Assembly (NCBI GenBank): GCA_035275065.1
Contig: DATENM010000133.1
Coordinates: forward strand, 1-64,000
Source: Blastocatellia bacterium
Lineage (GTDB): Bacteria > Acidobacteriota > Blastocatellia > UBA7656
DNA: 64,000 nt
Direction: 5' to 3'
The position numbers and the translations under genes were made by a program. The notes under the pieces were generated by a model. The model had not been told where the DNA came from and made no database searches. It was given only the letters and a program-made list of their open reading frames with translations. Shown one piece after another: positions 7,040-15,122 of this stretch; position 1 is the stretch's first letter; each line of letters begins with the position of its first letter.

Positions 7040-7615
7040 TTAACTTTCTTCAGCTTTCTTTTGAGATTGCTTTCTGCTTTTACGCCGCGGTTTAGCTGCA
7101 GCCATTGCAGCCTTGGCAGCTTCACGATCGGGCAATGCCTGTACAAAATGTTCCGCAGCAGCACTTAACTGCTTATTTCCTTTTGTTGCAGGGACTAGAT
7201 AGCCAGTTTTGGTTGCGTTATCTACTGCTCTTGCTGCATTCGAGAACTTAGGTTGAGCGGCTTCAGTGTTTATTTTACTTAGATCAATAGTCTTAAAATG
7301 GGGAGTATCTCGGTAATGTGTGAGGTAGTAGGCCAAACAGGCTATCCTCTCGACATCTGTCCGAGGCTGCTTTTGCAAAATAAATGCTTTAGCTGACATT
7401 GAACGGTCTTCAGAAAAACTGCCTTCAGATGCATACGCAGGCTGAGGTGTGTTGTTCTGGGCCTGTGTAGCAGCACTTTTTAAATTAGACTCGATTCCAA
7501 AGAATGTCTGAACAGTGTAAAGCATTCTGGCGCGTTCTTCAGGTTCCAGCCGTTTTAATGCTCCTAGGATGGAAGTCAGGACATCGAGATCAAATGATTC
7601 GTTTTCTACTGTCAT
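7040..7615 (-). CDS. 191-aa protein of unknown function, first gene of ParA-Rel operon
   Basis: The protein has an N-terminal helical segment (LTSILGALKRLEPEERARML), a low-complexity linker, and a compact C-terminal domain from about residue 82 (PRTDVERIACLAYYLTHYRD through SNAARAVDNATKTGYLVP and KQLSAAAEHFVQALPDR). The last part resembles a winged-helix fold; I recall this domain from other mobile-element neighbourhoods but cannot name a function. The tail is lysine- and arginine-rich. AGGAG lies 7 bases before the ATG. It could be an adaptor, regulator or antitoxin for the downstream ParA-like and RelA/SpoT proteins. Confidence 0.65.
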   Translation of the reverse strand: MTVENESFDLDVLTSILGALKRLEPEERARMLYTVQTFFGIESNLKSAATQAQNNTPQPAYASEGSFSEDRSMSAKAFILQKQPRTDVERIACLAYYLTHYRDTPHFKTIDLSKINTEAAQPKFSNAARAVDNATKTGYLVPATKGNKQLSAAAEHFVQALPDREAAKAAMAAAKPRRKSRKQSQKKAEES

Positions 7616-7632
7616 TAAGCGCTCCTAACTGT

Positions 7633-7652
7633 CTTAGCTGATTGATGCTAAG
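7633..7652. promoter_or_regulatory. operator-like dyad before the ParA-Rel operon
   Basis: CTTAGC and GCTAAG form a perfect 6-base dyad separated by 8 bases, 17 bases upstream of the first start codon and in the 5' leader of the predicted transcript. Autoregulation by the first gene product is a guess. Confidence 0.4.
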
Positions 7653-7687
7653 ATATCTCTCTACTACAATTGGCTATTTCTCCTTTA

Positions 7688-7716
7688 AGTATCAATTAAA
7701 ACAGCTAAAATTACAA
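7688..7716 (-). promoter_or_regulatory. probable promoter of the ParA-Rel operon
   Basis: On the minus strand TTGTAA (7711-7716) and GATACT (7688-7693) are 17 bases apart, giving a start near 7681 and a leader of about 65 bases. Confidence 0.45.
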
Positions 7717-7892
7717 CATTGAAAAATCAGCAGTTTGTAAGACTCGCTGAATGATTAGGTAAAAGCGGAACATCATTAATTCATTCAACGCCAGTGATAT
7801 GATGCCACTGAAAATGGATTTCTTAAAGTTGTTAATCTGAAGGGTTGTGGAACTGTAGCGAATAGTGTAGCGGGCACGTGCATAGATGGGGA

Positions 7893-7945
7893 AGTATGTG
7901 CTAGTATGACTCTGACGTAAAAGCCTGATTTTACTAACACATACT
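7893..7945. repeat. imperfect 14-base inverted repeat beside the attachment site
   Basis: AGTATGTGCTAGTA (7893-7906) pairs with TACTAACACATACT (7932-7945) with one mismatch. A second dyad, GTAAAA/TTTTAC, is nested inside. Thirty bases from the tRNA scar, this could be recombinase or excisionase arm sites, or a terminator hairpin. Confidence 0.45.
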
Positions 7946-7978
7946 AACAAGGACTAAGGAGGACAAGCGGCTTTTATC

Positions 7979-8023
7979 GGTCTGCAAAACCTTTATCCAT
8001 CGGTTCGATTCCGATCGCCGCCT
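7979..8023 (+). mobile_element. 3' fragment of a tRNA-Cys gene, probable attachment site
   Basis: The sequence contains the anticodon GCA (7984-7986) in a CTGCAAA loop, a perfect T arm (ATCGG, TTCGATT loop, CCGAT at 7999-8015), the 3' acceptor strand CGCCGCC (8016-8022) and a T discriminator at 8023, as expected for tRNA-Cys. The 5' acceptor strand GGCGGCG and a proper D arm are missing upstream, so this is not a working tRNA gene. Duplicated tRNA 3' ends are the normal product of integration into a tRNA gene. The intact tRNA-Cys should lie at the other end of the island, left of the window. Confidence 0.75.
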
Positions 8024-8261
8024 CTTTCTATTTTAACCACTTACAAGCAATCCCGCCCATTCAAGATTCCTGCCGGTGTGTCACTCCTTTGCCAACGTTT
8101 TCCCCGCCGTAAGCTCCCCTGTTTGTGAACATTTCCAAAGTAGAGTTTTCTCGGCAGCCTCCTTCGCGAGGATCAGTTTTAGCACCTGAATTCTTATCCC
8201 AAAGGAGGCGGTTCTTTTACTGGGCACGACTCAAGGAGGTGTTGTGTTGACCGCCGGATGA

Positions 8262-9254
8262 ATGTTGAGGGAAACTTCTAAGACTATGAATTCGGCAGTC
8301 CGCTCCCCAGACCCTTCGCAGACGCGATCCCGGCAGTCTGGCGCGCGCTTGGACCGACTGTTGAACAATGCTTACGCACCGGCTCTCACTCATATCAGTC
8401 TTGTCGTCTTGACGGCATGGCTGTTTGGGTTATTGTTGACGGTGCCATTCTGGGTGGCCTTCATTCCGTCTGTCATGATCGGGCACCGGATCGGAATTCT
8501 TCTGCACGAGTATTTTCATGGCATTCCTTTTCGCCGGTACCGCCACAATCTTGCCGTCCTCAGCCTCTTTGAAGGGCTGATGTTGATGTTTGGGCTGCTG
8601 GAGCTTGTTCGCGGGTCTCACCTGGCTCATCATCGCTGGTTAAACAGCGAATTGGATCCTGCCCGCGGAACGTTTGAAAGCGCTGGGTCAAAGAGATGGC
8701 CCGACCTGTTGCTGGCACACCCGGCTGTGCAGAGTTTGATTTATTTTATCGATGCGGTGCGCGGAAAAAAGCCCTACGTTCGGGGCGCACGCATCCTCAC
8801 CGGAGCGGCGCTTTCGGTTGCGGTGATTTGTCTCTGGCGGCAGTTCGGCCATCCGGAAATGATCTGGAAGACACTTGCCATCAGCGGCTTTACTTCTCTC
8901 GTGCCGGTCACCATCCGCGGCGCTATTGAGCACCATAGCTACCTCGGCGATCCCAACTTCGCCAACGAGTACAAAGTTTGGCTCCCGATGTTTAACATCA
9001 ACCGCCACATTCATCATCATCTTGAACCCACCCGCCCATGGTATTTGCTGGACTTCAAGACAGGGCGGCCATTGCCTGAGGGACATTATCTCACCCATTG
9101 GGTTCGAGTGTATGTTAGTCGCGATTTCGTTCTGATGCAGCCAATGGGCGGGGCTGCCCCTGGAAGAAAGACAAGAACACCTCGCCGCAAGCTAGACAAC
9201 CCAGGCGCAGGGAAAGAAGAGCGGCAAGCGGCGGAGGATCGTCCCATCTTCTAA
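8262..9254 (+). CDS. membrane fatty-acid desaturase/hydroxylase
   Basis: This 330-aa integral membrane protein has the three histidine boxes of membrane di-iron desaturases: HEYFH (82-86), HLAHH (120-124) and HIHHH (249-253), with an additional EHH at 223-225. Hydrophobic stretches lie at about 45-75 and 178-215. The C-terminus from about 300 is polar. The first ATG (8262) is used; one at 8286 is also possible, and a strong AAGGAGG lies rather far upstream. It converges on the PAP2-type gene and is the only plus-strand member of the lipid cluster. It would desaturate or hydroxylate an acyl chain; the substrate is unknown. Confidence 0.85.
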   Translation: MLRETSKTMNSAVRSPDPSQTRSRQSGARLDRLLNNAYAPALTHISLVVLTAWLFGLLLTVPFWVAFIPSVMIGHRIGILLHEYFHGIPFRRYRHNLAVLSLFEGLMLMFGLLELVRGSHLAHHRWLNSELDPARGTFESAGSKRWPDLLLAHPAVQSLIYFIDAVRGKKPYVRGARILTGAALSVAVICLWRQFGHPEMIWKTLAISGFTSLVPVTIRGAIEHHSYLGDPNFANEYKVWLPMFNINRHIHHHLEPTRPWYLLDFKTGRPLPEGHYLTHWVRVYVSRDFVLMQPMGGAAPGRKTRTPRRKLDNPGAGKEERQAAEDRPIF

Positions 9255-9358
9255 CCTGAGGGGGCCACGGCCCAAGGCCCTCCTCCGGAAAGACAGAAAG
9301 CCTGCCTTTAAGATGGGCTACTGGTGGTCCGCCTCTCAAGGCGAGCAGGATAACGTCT

Positions 9359-10279
9359 TCAGTGGGCTTGCAAGTCCAAATCAGGTCTCGGTGTCTCCGC
9401 TCTTCCATTGACGCCTCGCCACGCATTGAGCCGGCGGTAGAGTCTTTCAGATACTGGAAAAAGTATTGAGGCGAGGAGTGCGCCGCCGATGACATCTACC
9501 ACGTAATGATATCGGCAATAAATCGTGGAGATTATGATAAGTATTCCCAGCGGCAGGACGGCGTAAAAAAAACGCCGCTGACGCACGAAGCTGAAGATGA
9601 GACAGAAAACAACCCCCATAACATGAGCGGAAGGGAAAGCATCCAATTTAGGATGTTCCAACAGGTCCATTGTCTTTTTCACCGCCTGTGAAACCGGAGT
9701 CACCTCAAGGGTCACGCTTTGCCGATGAGCCAGCGCGAACCGAGGGCCTTGGGCGGGGACGAGAAAGTAACCCGCGTAATTGACGAAGAAGGCTAGCGTC
9801 ATAGAAAAAACGAACTGCTTGAAAATGGCTTCGTCTTTTTTCCAAAGCACTATTCCCAGCATCACCGGCAGGAGGTGATAGCTGGCATAAGCCAGGTAGA
9901 GCAGGTCGGTTAGAGCCGGCCTTACGAAACGCTCAAGCCAGACCGTCGGATCCTGGCCGAACAGGGCCCGGTCAGCAAGAATGAGCGGTTCGTCCCCGTC
10001 ATACCATTTGAAGGCCGGCAACAAGCTGCCTAATGCTTCGAATACCACGACGATGGTGAGGACAGGATAGAAATTCAGCACGAGCCTCATCCCTTTGGAT
10101 AAATGTAACTCGCGCTTCGCCAGCCAGATCATCAAAGCGACCACCAGAAGTAATGACGCAAAGCAGAGGGCGGGCACGCCCCATTCGATTAACCAGCCGG
10201 TCACGCCAGCCGCAATCGTGGCGACGCCGAGACACGCCGTCGCCATGACGTGCACAAACTCAAGAGGTCTTAATCGCAT
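9359..10279 (-). CDS. PAP2-superfamily phosphatase/phosphotransferase
   Basis: The 306-aa protein has six or more hydrophobic helices and the PAP2 phosphatase signature: VPAQGPR (174-180), FPSAH (215-219) and CRYHYVVD (255-262) with H219, R256, H258 and D262 as the expected active site. The spacing fits the PAP2_3 group related to inositol-phosphorylceramide synthases (AUR1-like). It would dephosphorylate a lipid phosphate or transfer a phospho head group at the membrane surface. It is the last gene of the minus-strand lipid operon, 96 bases after the CPBP protease. Confidence 0.8.
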   Translation of the reverse strand: MRLRPLEFVHVMATACLGVATIAAGVTGWLIEWGVPALCFASLLLVVALMIWLAKRELHLSKGMRLVLNFYPVLTIVVVFEALGSLLPAFKWYDGDEPLILADRALFGQDPTVWLERFVRPALTDLLYLAYASYHLLPVMLGIVLWKKDEAIFKQFVFSMTLAFFVNYAGYFLVPAQGPRFALAHRQSVTLEVTPVSQAVKKTMDLLEHPKLDAFPSAHVMGVVFCLIFSFVRQRRFFYAVLPLGILIIISTIYCRYHYVVDVIGGALLASILFPVSERLYRRLNAWRGVNGRAETPRPDLDLQAH

Positions 10280-10375
10280 ATCGCATCCGTCATCTCATTG
10301 CTACGGACGGGAAGACGCTGCCTTTTAACATCTGCCTTTTCAGGACGAGGCTCAACGGAGAAGCGCACCCTCTAA

Positions 10376-11176
10376 TCATGTTGCAGGGCCAAACGTTATA
10401 AACCCGTCGAACATTATGCCAACACCGTAATGCATCAAGAATGGGAGAAGAACGGAACGGGTCCGCCACACCATCACTCCCCAAATGATCCCCATGATGA
10501 CAGCCGAGAACGTCTCCTCGACGGTCTTAGGCATGCTTATTGGGTTTCCCAGGTGAATGATCGCCGACGGAATCACCTGTAACATGATGGAGACAGGCGC
10601 GCCGGCCTGTGCTTCCGTGCCGAGTTGCATGAAGCCGCGGAAGAAGAATTCCCACCCGACGTAGTAAGAGGAATAGCAGGCGGAGTATAAGACGAAGAGG
10701 CTTACGCTCTTGGTTTCAATAAGGTATTTGGAATATGGGAAGATCAGGCGCTGCGCTGGGTCTCGGCAATAAACGAAGTAGAACAACGCCGCGATCACAG
10801 TCTGACAAATCAAGGCGAAGACCAGGTCCCGGTAGTCTTTTGGCAATCGTAGGCCATAGTTGCGGGGAGACTCTTTGAGGACCAAGACCACGACGAGCAA
10901 AGGCAGCACGAAAAAGCAGAGAAACGCCGAGCCGAACATGTAGAATATGCGGTACATGTCATAGGGAGTCGGGTCGGAGGGAGAGTCCCCGAGGCGGTAT
11001 ACTTTCATCCCCCCATCCAGTTGCCTTTCCTGTAAATGGAAATGGCCGTCGAAATGTTTCGGGTCGCCACCGTAACAAAACAGGATCATGAACAGCACCG
11101 AACTAAGAAGCACAATGAACGACCTCTTCTGATCCTTCAGCAGCCGACGGAACTCAGCCCACCAGTTGTTTCCCAT
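10376..11176 (-). CDS. CPBP-family (CAAX-type) membrane protease
   Basis: This 266-aa protein has several hydrophobic helices and the CPBP motifs in order: WEFFFRGF (motif 1, with a single Glu in place of the usual EE), AIIHLGNP (motif 2 His) and FLMHYGVGIMFD (motif 3). The start at 11176 is chosen because AAAGGA lies just upstream and an N-terminal membrane segment follows. Bacterial CPBP proteins process or protect peptides, or act as scaffolds for membrane enzymes. Its position between a transferase and a PAP2 protein suggests a role in the same lipid pathway, but the substrate is unknown. Confidence 0.75.
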   Translation of the reverse strand: MGNNWWAEFRRLLKDQKRSFIVLLSSVLFMILFCYGGDPKHFDGHFHLQERQLDGGMKVYRLGDSPSDPTPYDMYRIFYMFGSAFLCFFVLPLLVVVLVLKESPRNYGLRLPKDYRDLVFALICQTVIAALFYFVYCRDPAQRLIFPYSKYLIETKSVSLFVLYSACYSSYYVGWEFFFRGFMQLGTEAQAGAPVSIMLQVIPSAIIHLGNPISMPKTVEETFSAVIMGIIWGVMVWRTRSVLLPFLMHYGVGIMFDGFITFGPAT

Positions 11177-11262
11177 CACAAAATCCTTTTTATAGGCCCT
11201 CGTACAGATCGTTCGGAAGAAACGAAGAAGTCTCCCCTCTCCGTGAACCCGCGGTGGGGAGG

Positions 11263-12477
11263 TCACGGCCGTCGTTGAGCTTTGAAGACGTCAAATCTCA
11301 CGACAGGCGGGCGCGGTGGAAATAAGATGAAACTGCCCCACCTGATTAACATGCGCAGGACGCCGTCTGTTTTTATATAGAAGAACAGCGGCACGGATTC
11401 ACACCCCAGGCGGGCTTTGAAGTGCTCGGAGGCCTGCCCCACCTGGACTGAGCTGACCCCCTCGTGAAATCCATTCTCCAAGTCCTGATACATCAAGTTG
11501 AAATAGAGGTCTGCCTGCCGGTTAAACCGGTAGTCAATGCCACAGAATAAGAACCAGTATGAGTCTCCGGCAGAAAGAGAATAATTAAACGCCAGGGTCC
11601 GGTCATCGCTACTAATCAGAGTCAGAGAGACTGCGCCGCTAAATCGCTTGGCGACCTCGCGAAAGAAGTCCTTCGGCAATACTTCGAGCTTGTTTTCCGC
11701 TTTCGATACGACGTTCTCGTAGAGGCGGTGGAGTTCGCTCGTATACACTTTGGCTATCTGCTCTCCGTCTCGAAGGCGCGTTATTGTAAAACCAGACTCG
11801 GCGAGTTTACGCTTCGAACGCTTGATATCATATCTATAGTGAGATTTGAGCGCGTCGGTGTATCGTTCGAAACTCCGGAATCGGGGGGGGAAGAAATGCA
11901 TGCGCGGTGTTTCAAACCGCCAATACCCATGCGGGAGCAGTCTGTCCATCATGTTACACTCCTCGGCGCTGAACTCCTTAAACACGCTGAACCGAATGCC
12001 CTCTTGCTTGGCCAGCTTTCCCATAATGCCGTCGAGAGTTTCCACCGCCCGGCCGGGGTCGCATTCTCTGATGAGCGCCACGGAGTTCTGACCGATGGAG
12101 ACAGGAAGCCCGCAGAATAGCATCGTCACGTAACCAAAAGAAGGAAAGACGCGGCGGATCCCCCCGGCCAGTGCCTTTATCACTCGTCCTGCCAAGGTGG
12201 TAAGGTCCACCCGGTAAATGCAGAAGCTGGCGCATCCCACGGGCCGGCTTTGTTCATCATAGAGGATGACGTGCCGGAAGGCTGCATGTGAAGACATACT
12301 CTGTTCGACCGCCGCAATGAAACCCAGGTTCATGAAGAGGCTTGTTGTATGACATGAGGCGGAGTTCCAGTGCTCGGTATTCACCGCGCCGACCGAGTCA
12401 TACATTTCGTACTTGTATTCCGCGGGTGGAGGTGAGGCTTGAATAGCATCCCCATACCTTGCTTTGGTGCTCGTCAC
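11263..12477 (-). CDS. FemAB/GNAT-like acyl- or aminoacyltransferase
   Basis: The 404-aa soluble protein has the duplicated GNAT layout of the BioF2-like/peptidoglycan-biosynthesis group. The first half ends near GYWRFETPRMHFFPPRF. The second half has the basic SHYRYDIKRSKRKLAESGF segment, a GDSYWFLFCGIDYRFNR strand region and YFNLMYQDLENGFHEGVSSVQVGQ, the typical C-terminal substrate region. Members transfer acyl or aminoacyl groups to amines. Next to an aminotransferase-reductase fusion, N-acylation of a long-chain amine is an attractive but unproven role. It lies 86 bases before the CPBP gene on the same strand. Confidence 0.7.
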   Translation of the reverse strand: MTSTKARYGDAIQASPPPAEYKYEMYDSVGAVNTEHWNSASCHTTSLFMNLGFIAAVEQSMSSHAAFRHVILYDEQSRPVGCASFCIYRVDLTTLAGRVIKALAGGIRRVFPSFGYVTMLFCGLPVSIGQNSVALIRECDPGRAVETLDGIMGKLAKQEGIRFSVFKEFSAEECNMMDRLLPHGYWRFETPRMHFFPPRFRSFERYTDALKSHYRYDIKRSKRKLAESGFTITRLRDGEQIAKVYTSELHRLYENVVSKAENKLEVLPKDFFREVAKRFSGAVSLTLISSDDRTLAFNYSLSAGDSYWFLFCGIDYRFNRQADLYFNLMYQDLENGFHEGVSSVQVGQASEHFKARLGCESVPLFFYIKTDGVLRMLIRWGSFILFPPRPPVVRFDVFKAQRRP

Positions 12478-12586
12478 GTCCTTAGGTCCTTTCCCTCGGT
12501 TTCGCCCGGAAGGCCGCTCAGTGGCTCAATTGTGGGAACCAGGAGCGTCGAGCCAATGCTACACGGGGACCCCTGTACCCCGGGCG

Positions 12587-15034
12587 CTAGCGCACGAGCC
12601 TTCCCTCGGCTGATTGCGGGATGATCGAATCGGTCCCGAAGGGAGTCTGTAAAGCCCCGAGCGCGAAGCCGTGCTTGTCGGCCAGCGCTAGCGCGTTGCG
12701 GACTCCTTCGATGGTGACTTCGCCGTAAGAGCCGTGAGAAGTGACTGACTCCAGGCCCATAAGGAGTGTCTCCGCTAGGCAAGCGAAGACGTATCCGGGC
12801 TCCAGGGGCACCCCTGGGATGTAGAACGAGTCGCTCAAGGGCAATCGCACAACCCCCCCCTGCAAGACAATCACGTCCGGCCGACAATCTCGAACCCTGA
12901 GAGACACGTCGGCGGGCACAGCGATGTCGCAAATCAAAACCGGCGCCGGGCCCAGCTGCTCGGGTTGAATGAGCCCCCCTCCCGCGTTCGAGGCGCTTAC
13001 AATGAGCGAACAATGACGCAGGGCCGTGAGATCAGAGGTGACTTCTAGCAAGGTTCCTGGCGCGGCCCGCCGGAGCTGCTCCTTCATATGGGCCACGCGC
13101 ACAGATTTTGGGTCGCGTACGATCAGCAGGACCTCGCGGACCTCCGGAGCCATCCAAAGCGCATAGGTGCTTGCGATATTTCCTAGCGCCCCGACCACCC
13201 CCATTCGCGACCGCCTGAGGTCAACGCCGTTACGGTGCGCGGCTGACTTCAACGCGCGGACTCCCATGCCGACGGTCAGTGAGTTCCCGGAGGTGAGCGC
13301 GATACCCTTGACTTTCAGTCGAAGGCAGTTGCCCGTCATGATGGACGTATACCCGCCCAGCCCCAAGACCTGGCAACCGGCTTCTTTCGCTAGTTCCGCC
13401 GCACTTTTAATCTTGCTCATTATCCAAGCCCCATCCCTGTCGGCCCGCGCTTTGACGAACTGCTTCGTCGCTAGGCTCAGCGCGATGAAGCTCAGGTGCA
13501 CCTCTGTGCCGAGGGCGGAACAGAGGTTTTCCTGGTGAAGGATGGTCGGCTCCAGCAGTCGCCCGCTCTCATCGAGAAACGTTTCAAGTTGGGAGCTACT
13601 CAGTTGCTCAAATGATGGCTCGCACGCCCGCGCGTCATCGGGTGTGATTAGGTGTCCGAGAAAAGCGACGCGCCGAGGGGTGCGGGGTTCGTCGCGTTTG
13701 TAGCGCCGGATGTGACTGTAATTGGTTAAGGGGTTGGCGGCCAAGCCAACGCGGTGTCGAATCAGGTGAGCAAAGTCTGAAGCCGCCACCGCCTGACAGT
13801 ACGCCCGGAGCCCATCAACGAAGTGGTCGAGCTGTTCTCGTTGAATGTACGCCGAGGGCTCTACGCGAAGCGTCATCGGGTCGCTCAGCGTAGGCAGGAC
13901 ACGTATTTTATGCACGTTGAGGAGGTAGGCTGCGGCGACGTAACCGAGGTGGCCGCTCTCGGAGATCATGTGCAATGTGGGTGATGCCATGGTCGCTTGT
14001 TTTTGTAGTTCGACTCCGACTATCAACCCTCTGCCACGAACCTCGCGTATCTGGTCGGGAAAGCATTTGCGGAGTGACTCAAGCTCGACAAGCAGATAAT
14101 TCCCGGCCTCTGCGCAACATCGCGGCAGGTCGTCGCGAGTCATGATCTCCAGCGCCTTGGCCGCGATCAGACAACTCCAGTCGTCCTCCGCGAAGGTCGA
14201 GGAGTGAATCATCGAAAACTCGGATAGGAATCGGTCACGCTTGATCAACAAGGCGCCAATCTTCGCGATTCCAGCACCGAGCGCCTTACCCAGGCAGATG
14301 TAATCGGGAACTATACCGAGTACTTCCGAGGCCAGGAAAGTGCCCGTGCGACCCATTCCCGTTTGAATCTCATCAGCGACAATCGGGATAGAGTGTTCAG
14401 CGCATGTGGCGCTGAGCCATTCAGTAAAGGGCGGGCCCAGGGGGTGAATCCCGCCTTCGCCTTGAATCGGTTCGATGAATGCTGCCGCAACATTCGCGGC
14501 CTCCTTTTCTGCGTCTCTCCAATCCTCCGGATCGTCAGGGTTAAGGAACCGAACTGGCGGCCCAAGCCCTGTAAAGGGTTTATGATAGCTCCAGGTAAGC
14601 TGGACGGCCCCGAGGGTCTTTCCGTGAAAGGCCCCCTGAACGGCCCAGAAGTGGGAGCGTCCGCGCTCAAGGTGAGCATGCTTCAAGGCCGCCTCAATCG
14701 TCTCGGTTCCGGAGTTTGTCAGTACGACAGCGTATGGGCCAACCTGATCGGTCAGCACTTGCGCCAGCCGGCCGGCCCCCTCATGTATTGAGCACTGCGC
14801 GAACCCGGTGACGTCGTTCTCGAGAAGGTGCTTTGCGTACGTCACGATCTCTGGATGCAAATGGCCGAACAGGTTGACGCCGTAACCGCCGACGAGATCA
14901 AGGACGCGGGTGAGGTGCTCGCCTTCGCGCCGCCACAAATAATCTCCCTTTGACCGTTCGTAGCTGGCGTCAAGTCCCAGGCCTTCGAGGAGCTGAACCA
15001 GGAGCGGCCGACAGTGGTGTCCGTATGGGTTCAT
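12587..15034 (-). CDS. class III aminotransferase fused to acyl-ACP reductase (AAR)
   Basis: This 815-aa protein has two enzymes in one chain. Residues 1-420 are a PLP class III aminotransferase with SGTETIEAALKHA, the DEIQTGMGRTG loop and lysine K250 in CLGKALGAG. Residues 455-805 match cyanobacterial acyl-ACP reductase: FLGHLITPDDAR, LGLGGYTSI, TSGNSLTVG, a Rossmann GVVGALGNIAS (about 612-622), VLQGGVV and FACLAETLL, where C752 is in the place of the catalytic cysteine. AAR makes fatty aldehydes from acyl-ACP; the aminotransferase could convert the aldehyde to a fatty amine. An ADO homologue lies just upstream. The fusion is not one I know as a described enzyme. Confidence 0.85.
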   Translation of the reverse strand: MNPYGHHCRPLLVQLLEGLGLDASYERSKGDYLWRREGEHLTRVLDLVGGYGVNLFGHLHPEIVTYAKHLLENDVTGFAQCSIHEGAGRLAQVLTDQVGPYAVVLTNSGTETIEAALKHAHLERGRSHFWAVQGAFHGKTLGAVQLTWSYHKPFTGLGPPVRFLNPDDPEDWRDAEKEAANVAAAFIEPIQGEGGIHPLGPPFTEWLSATCAEHSIPIVADEIQTGMGRTGTFLASEVLGIVPDYICLGKALGAGIAKIGALLIKRDRFLSEFSMIHSSTFAEDDWSCLIAAKALEIMTRDDLPRCCAEAGNYLLVELESLRKCFPDQIREVRGRGLIVGVELQKQATMASPTLHMISESGHLGYVAAAYLLNVHKIRVLPTLSDPMTLRVEPSAYIQREQLDHFVDGLRAYCQAVAASDFAHLIRHRVGLAANPLTNYSHIRRYKRDEPRTPRRVAFLGHLITPDDARACEPSFEQLSSSQLETFLDESGRLLEPTILHQENLCSALGTEVHLSFIALSLATKQFVKARADRDGAWIMSKIKSAAELAKEAGCQVLGLGGYTSIMTGNCLRLKVKGIALTSGNSLTVGMGVRALKSAAHRNGVDLRRSRMGVVGALGNIASTYALWMAPEVREVLLIVRDPKSVRVAHMKEQLRRAAPGTLLEVTSDLTALRHCSLIVSASNAGGGLIQPEQLGPAPVLICDIAVPADVSLRVRDCRPDVIVLQGGVVRLPLSDSFYIPGVPLEPGYVFACLAETLLMGLESVTSHGSYGEVTIEGVRNALALADKHGFALGALQTPFGTDSIIPQSAEGRLVR

Positions 15035-15122
15035 CCTACTATCCCCATGTGTGTAACCGTGTGCGTACGATAATGAGCGTTTAGCACTCGCGGTAATCGC
15101 GTTGGGCCGGTTAGCCTTAGCC

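Larger units (their letters stand above)
1..8023. mobile_element. distal part of an integrated genomic island
   Basis: This stretch is clearly richer in A and T than the GC-rich remainder. It carries excision, replication and partition-type genes, namely an HTH excisionase-like protein, a winged-helix replication-type protein, a HerA-like ATPase and a ParA-like ATPase. It ends at a 3' fragment of tRNA-Cys, which is where tyrosine-recombinase elements usually integrate. The other end and the integrase are outside the window, so element type (prophage, ICE or plasmid-like) cannot be decided. No capsid, terminase or conjugation gene is visible. The limits are inferred from composition and the tRNA scar. 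Confidence 0.65.
7616..8261. other. 646-base gap at the island boundary
   Basis: The gap holds the operon promoter and dyad, an inverted repeat (7893-7945) and the tRNA-Cys fragment (7979-8023). Base composition changes here from AT-rich to GC-rich. A 79-codon minus-strand frame at 7711-7950 has no family features and overlaps these sites, so I do not call it a gene. AAGGAGG at 8233-8239 lies upstream of the desaturase. Confidence 0.6.

Noticed and set aside
7036..7164. N-terminal extension of the ParA-like protein to the ATG at 7164
   Set aside because: It overlaps 125 bases of the upstream gene and reads as a shadow of its Ala/Lys/Arg-rich tail; ParA homologues start shortly before the P-loop.
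7711..7950. 79-codon minus-strand frame beside the attachment site
   Set aside because: No motif, no ribosome site, and it overlaps the operon promoter and the inverted repeats.
9698..9715. GTCACCTCAAGGGTCAC as a fifth copy of the island palindrome
   Set aside because: It differs from the consensus at several positions, lies in the conserved part of the PAP2 gene and is explained by coding for VTLEV.
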